Positions 60,319 to 64,000 of a stretch of 64,000 bases of DNA are shown piece after piece. Each line of letters starts with the position of its first letter. The stretch's first letter is position 1. The notes below the pieces were generated by a model that did not search any database, was not told where the DNA came from, and saw only the letters and a program-made list of their open reading frames with translations. Source of the DNA: Todiramphus chloris collaris (lineage: Eukaryota; Chordata; Aves; Coraciiformes; Alcedinidae). Location of the stretch: assembly GCA_025345505.1 (NCBI GenBank), contig JANVCC010000020.1, forward strand, positions 53,399,118 to 53,463,117. The letters are read 5' to 3'. The translations under genes were made by a program, and so were the position numbers.

Positions 60319-63300
60319 ATAGCTTTTTGTTTGCTTGTTTTTGTTTTTCTAAGTTGGGGGAGATATCTGTTCAAATTGATGCTGGAAACCTGAGCTGGTA
60401 GTACCAAAGGGTCTTGGTGGAAAGCCTGGGCATTGCATTTGATTTGTAGAAATTTACAGTCAAAGAAGATTTCATTATTTCATCTCTTTTATTCTTTTAA
60501 TCTTGTGGTAACACAGATCTCTTCATGTTGTGTATTCCCTAACAAGGGTGATAATTCTTAATGAACTTACAGTTCTGCCTAAACTCTCTGTTGAGGCTGG
60601 ACTGTTGAAATGTCTTGGGTAGCACCAATGGGAAGGGTAGTGCTGTTTTGGGTCAGAATCCAACCTGCAGGGAAAAGAAGGGAAGGGAAAGGAAAGGGGA
60701 AGGGAAAGGAGCTCTGTTGTCCTGGCGAGGTGTGGCTGTGGCTGTTTATACTTTGCTGAGAGTTAGAAACTGCATTTCTGTTAATTAGAAAGTGGATGCT
60801 TTTTTACTCAGGAAATGGTTAAGAATTTGGTAAACTGCCATTCCAGGACAAAACCAAAGGAAGTGTAACAAGTATTCAAGTGGTTCTTTGGAAAGGAGTA
60901 GAAAGTCATAAAAGGATGGGCTTCCAGCTTATACTTTGAGCCCAGGACCTATGTAAGTCAGATTCATGGCTATTAGGACAGACAAAACTCAGATGACCTC
61001 AACTGTATTCCTGCTGGAGACAGTTTTTCTCCTGGGCCTTACATTAGACTCAGGTCACATGTGAAGAGATTGCTTTGCTTGTGCAGCTGGAGCCTAGGCA
61101 GAATTTTCCAACCACAACTATAAAGACCAGTGTCGTAGTCCTTTTTTGGTCCCTCCCTCGAGGCTCTGGTCTAGGATGCTCTTGACAGCAGGGCTTAAAT
61201 CTTTATAGTTAGTTTCTTTGTACATAAATTCAAGTATGTAAAATACAGGGAAATTCTGAAATGGCAAAGGCACTCCAGCAAGGTGCACTTGACTTTTGGG
61301 TGGCGCGGGCAATGGGCAGGAGAGAGATGGAATAACCTACGTAAAGAAAAATTGTATGCTGTGCAATACATACGCAGCTTCAGCTGTCATAATATACTTA
61401 CAGCAGTAATGTAACTGAGGAATGGAGTATCATGGAGACAGACTGCAGAGGTCCAGTATTATTGGCCTGATCTGGTACATCTGTATAAACTGTCTGTAAG
61501 TGAACACAGAGAGTGCTTCCAGACTGATTTCAGCTCAAGAGGAACCATCTACAGCATCTCTACTCTCATGGCCCCCTGTTTAGAGACTTAATCTATGGAT
61601 AATCAAGGGCTGATTGTACTTATGTTTCGTCTTTACGTAGTTACAGTTTATTTTCAGTTGACATTGTGTAAAACAAAGAAGAAAAAAAAATCACAATGAA
61701 AAGACAATTGATAAAATACCAGGCGAGTCTGCCAGTTTATTGAATGGTTGTAGTTGATGCAAATATGTTATTCTCTGTTTCTTTTTGCTCTGAAGTCACA
61801 GAACTTCATTATGATCAAACCAGGACAAATAATAGCATTCTTAGGAATAATGTGAAATCAGATAAATAATCTACAAATACTTACCTGAATCTTCAAATTG
61901 CTTTAGTTTATGTCCCTTTACATTCACTTCAAAAGAATATTCCTACCAGGAGATGAACTTGGCCAAGTATTTCCAGAAACAGCAAACCTAAATGAGTATC
62001 ACAAGTTATTCAAAGGGAGGAAACTTCAAGTCCTTAACTTGCGAAGATGTGCTACTAACCATCTGCACTCAGTGGTCTTGATGGAAACAGCTTGAATTAC
62101 CAGGGTAGAAATAATAGTAACGTTGAGTGATGTCTGTGCAATCCCTCTGTGGACAAATAAATAAAGAGGCATTATTCATGGAGCAAAATTGTTAATTACA
62201 GGTTGAATTCTATTTAAGGACAAATAGTGACTTGAAAGATGTCTGGGGCTAGAAGCTGTGTCTCTGTGAATTTAGCAGCAATGCTTTACAATCTTACTAC
62301 CAAGGATATCCCCTTCACTGACTGTCCCCACCCTTTTCAGAGTGATAAAACAGGGTGCTTCATTCCACTTCAGTGGGTCCAACTTGCAGCCTTGTGCTGT
62401 GGCACAAACCTCTCATCTTTGAGGGTTTGAGATGGCGTGCCCAGCTGTGGTGGGTAGCAGCTGAGACCTGGAGATGTGTCCAGGGCTACTGTCTTGGCAG
62501 AGCAGGTGGTTGCCCCTGACCTGAGGCTGGAGCAGAAATGCCTGAAGCTGCTGCCTCTAGGTCTGCCAGAGACCTGAGTGACATGTGACACAAGAATGTC
62601 CTGCATGGTGAACAGCAGAAACAGTGATGATCATTTGCGACCGCTGATGTGATACACTAATTACTGTGATATGAGGCTAAGATATGGAAGTAAAAGGTTC
62701 AAACACAGTAGTTTGAGTCCGTAAGTTTCAAACACAGCATAGGTATTTCTGCTGTACTGTTTGGAGCCACTACTGGCTGCTTTTTGTCATCCATCTATGG
62801 CTCAAACTGTGCATGCCTCCAGGAGCCCTAGAACTGAAGCATGTGTAAATGGGTGTTAATTTTTCTTCCTTTCTTCTCTCTAGACTATCCTTTAAGGTTT
62901 TACATAATTTACACAGAAATAATTTGTTCCACATTTTAATAATTTCCTGTGTAAGGAGGAAGAGCATGAGGCTTTTCTGTCGTACTCTGGATATATCTGT
63001 GAATATATCTCTGTTGTGTAGGCTGCCTGGGCTGAATCTGACCTGGTCAGGCTGGGATTTCTCAAAAGGACCCACATATCTTAGTGCAAGGAGTGTAACA
63101 ACTTGATAGTATTTGTTTTCAAATATTTTTAATAGCTTTGAAAGCCACCATCATATCCTCAGGAGATCCTGGTGTAGGAGGGGTCAGTTGGGTGTCTTGG
63201 ATCCTTGTGCAAATATGTACTTCTCGAGTAGATGGGGTAAGCACATAATTAAACTCACCTGACTTTTATTTATTGATGAATACTTCCCTTTAGCTGATCT

Positions 63301-64000
63301 GAGGTCCACTGAAAATAATAGAAATATTCCTATTAAATGCCAGTGGGTTTTGGGTCCAGCTCCTATTGCAATTATCTCATCTCTTTCAAACAGCCTACCC
63401 TATCTTAGTGTCACGACATTTCTGAACAATCATTCACATATCATTTATAACTCTGCATTTTCATTTAATCTCTCCTGCTTACTTTATTGCTGCTTCTGTG
63501 CCAGCTTCAAGACACAGAGACATGGCTTTCCGGTAGGAGACCCCCTACAAAACCCAGTTTGGGCTTCTTGCATGACAGGATGTAGCAGTGATCATAGACA
63601 CAGCATTATGTCACATTTTACACAGAATATGGCTATTTTCTGACTTTTTCAATTATTTGTTCTCCTCCTCTCCCTTTGAAATGGTTATAATCTTCTTTAA
63701 AGTTGTCATGTTTATTACATTAGTGAAAGAGTCTCCCTTTATTCACAGAGCAGCATAATTTTATGGGCTGTGAACAGAAAAACTTTGTGAAAGCCTGCTA
63801 GTATTTTGCCATGTCTCAGCTCTTATTTGAACAAGGACTGCTTAGTTTCACACTGTAGGCATCTTGGCTTCTTCTGAGATGTGGCTTCAAGCTTCTGAAC
63901 AGTGGGTTTGATGCTGCTGGCTGGCAGGATGGCCTTGAGCAGGCATCTGCCCAGGGGTCTACTGCTTTATCAGTGAGATGTTTTGAGGGCTGGCTTCAGC
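60319..64000. other. non-coding DNA with no recognisable gene
   Basis: Unique sequence to the window end, with one purine-rich GGGAA-type run at 60669-60710. Open frames are at most about 100 codons, overlap on both strands near 62.8-63.1 kb, and resemble no protein I know. Confidence 0.65.
60669..60710. repeat. (GGGAA)n-like purine tract
   Basis: Irregular GGGAA, GGAAA and GGGGAA units form a pure A/G stretch of about 42 bases. It is simple low-complexity DNA. Confidence 0.85.

Noticed and set aside
1..64000. CRISPR arrays, operons, prophage or other bacterial defence systems.
   Set aside because: No regularly spaced repeats, no dense coding, and clear vertebrate retroelements exclude a prokaryotic source.

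Overview
The window is vertebrate nuclear DNA, most likely from a bird. The evidence is an avian-type CR1 LINE with the ATTCTATG octamer tail, a TG...CA solo LTR of a kind I associate with bird genomes, general CpG poverty, many T-rich and A-rich tracts, and weak relics of ancient amniote SINEs. Nothing is organised like bacterial DNA: there are no operons, no ribosome-binding sites and no long ORFs. The only convincing protein similarity is the decayed reverse transcriptase inside the CR1. I recognise no host protein-coding exon, so the window reads as intergenic or deep-intronic sequence. I cannot name the species or the locus.

Layout. Positions 1-24490 are mostly unique AT-rich DNA. They hold a local repeat pair at 3286-3548 and 5188-5419, one SINE relic near 8.7 kb, microsatellites, a C-rich tract near 15.9 kb, and an 18-bp polypyrimidine tandem array at 18.1-18.3 kb broken by ten Ns. 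Positions 24492-25620 are a 5'-truncated CR1 on the minus strand. Positions 25621-49991 hold three SINE relics (27.2, 39.1 and 46.4 kb), a speculative exon-like segment at 29.7 kb and a 20-base poly(G) tract at 36.3 kb. Positions 49992-50698 are a solo LTR flanked by a perfect 5-bp target-site duplication. Positions 50704-64000 hold a 47-base poly(A) run, a 17-bp perfect hairpin near 55.65 kb, two relics of an old sauropsid-type repeat (54.3 and 60.3 kb) and further homopolymers.

The elements do not form a gene system, and I did not find an undescribed biological system. The observation most worth checking is the repeat pair in the first 6 kb. Two copies of a ~232-bp unit lie 1.9 kb apart. 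In one copy the second half is flipped precisely between short inverted TGACC/GGTCA sequences. Secondary points are the CR1 with a substituted catalytic aspartate and two in-frame stops, the solo LTR with an intact duplication, and the perfect hairpin.
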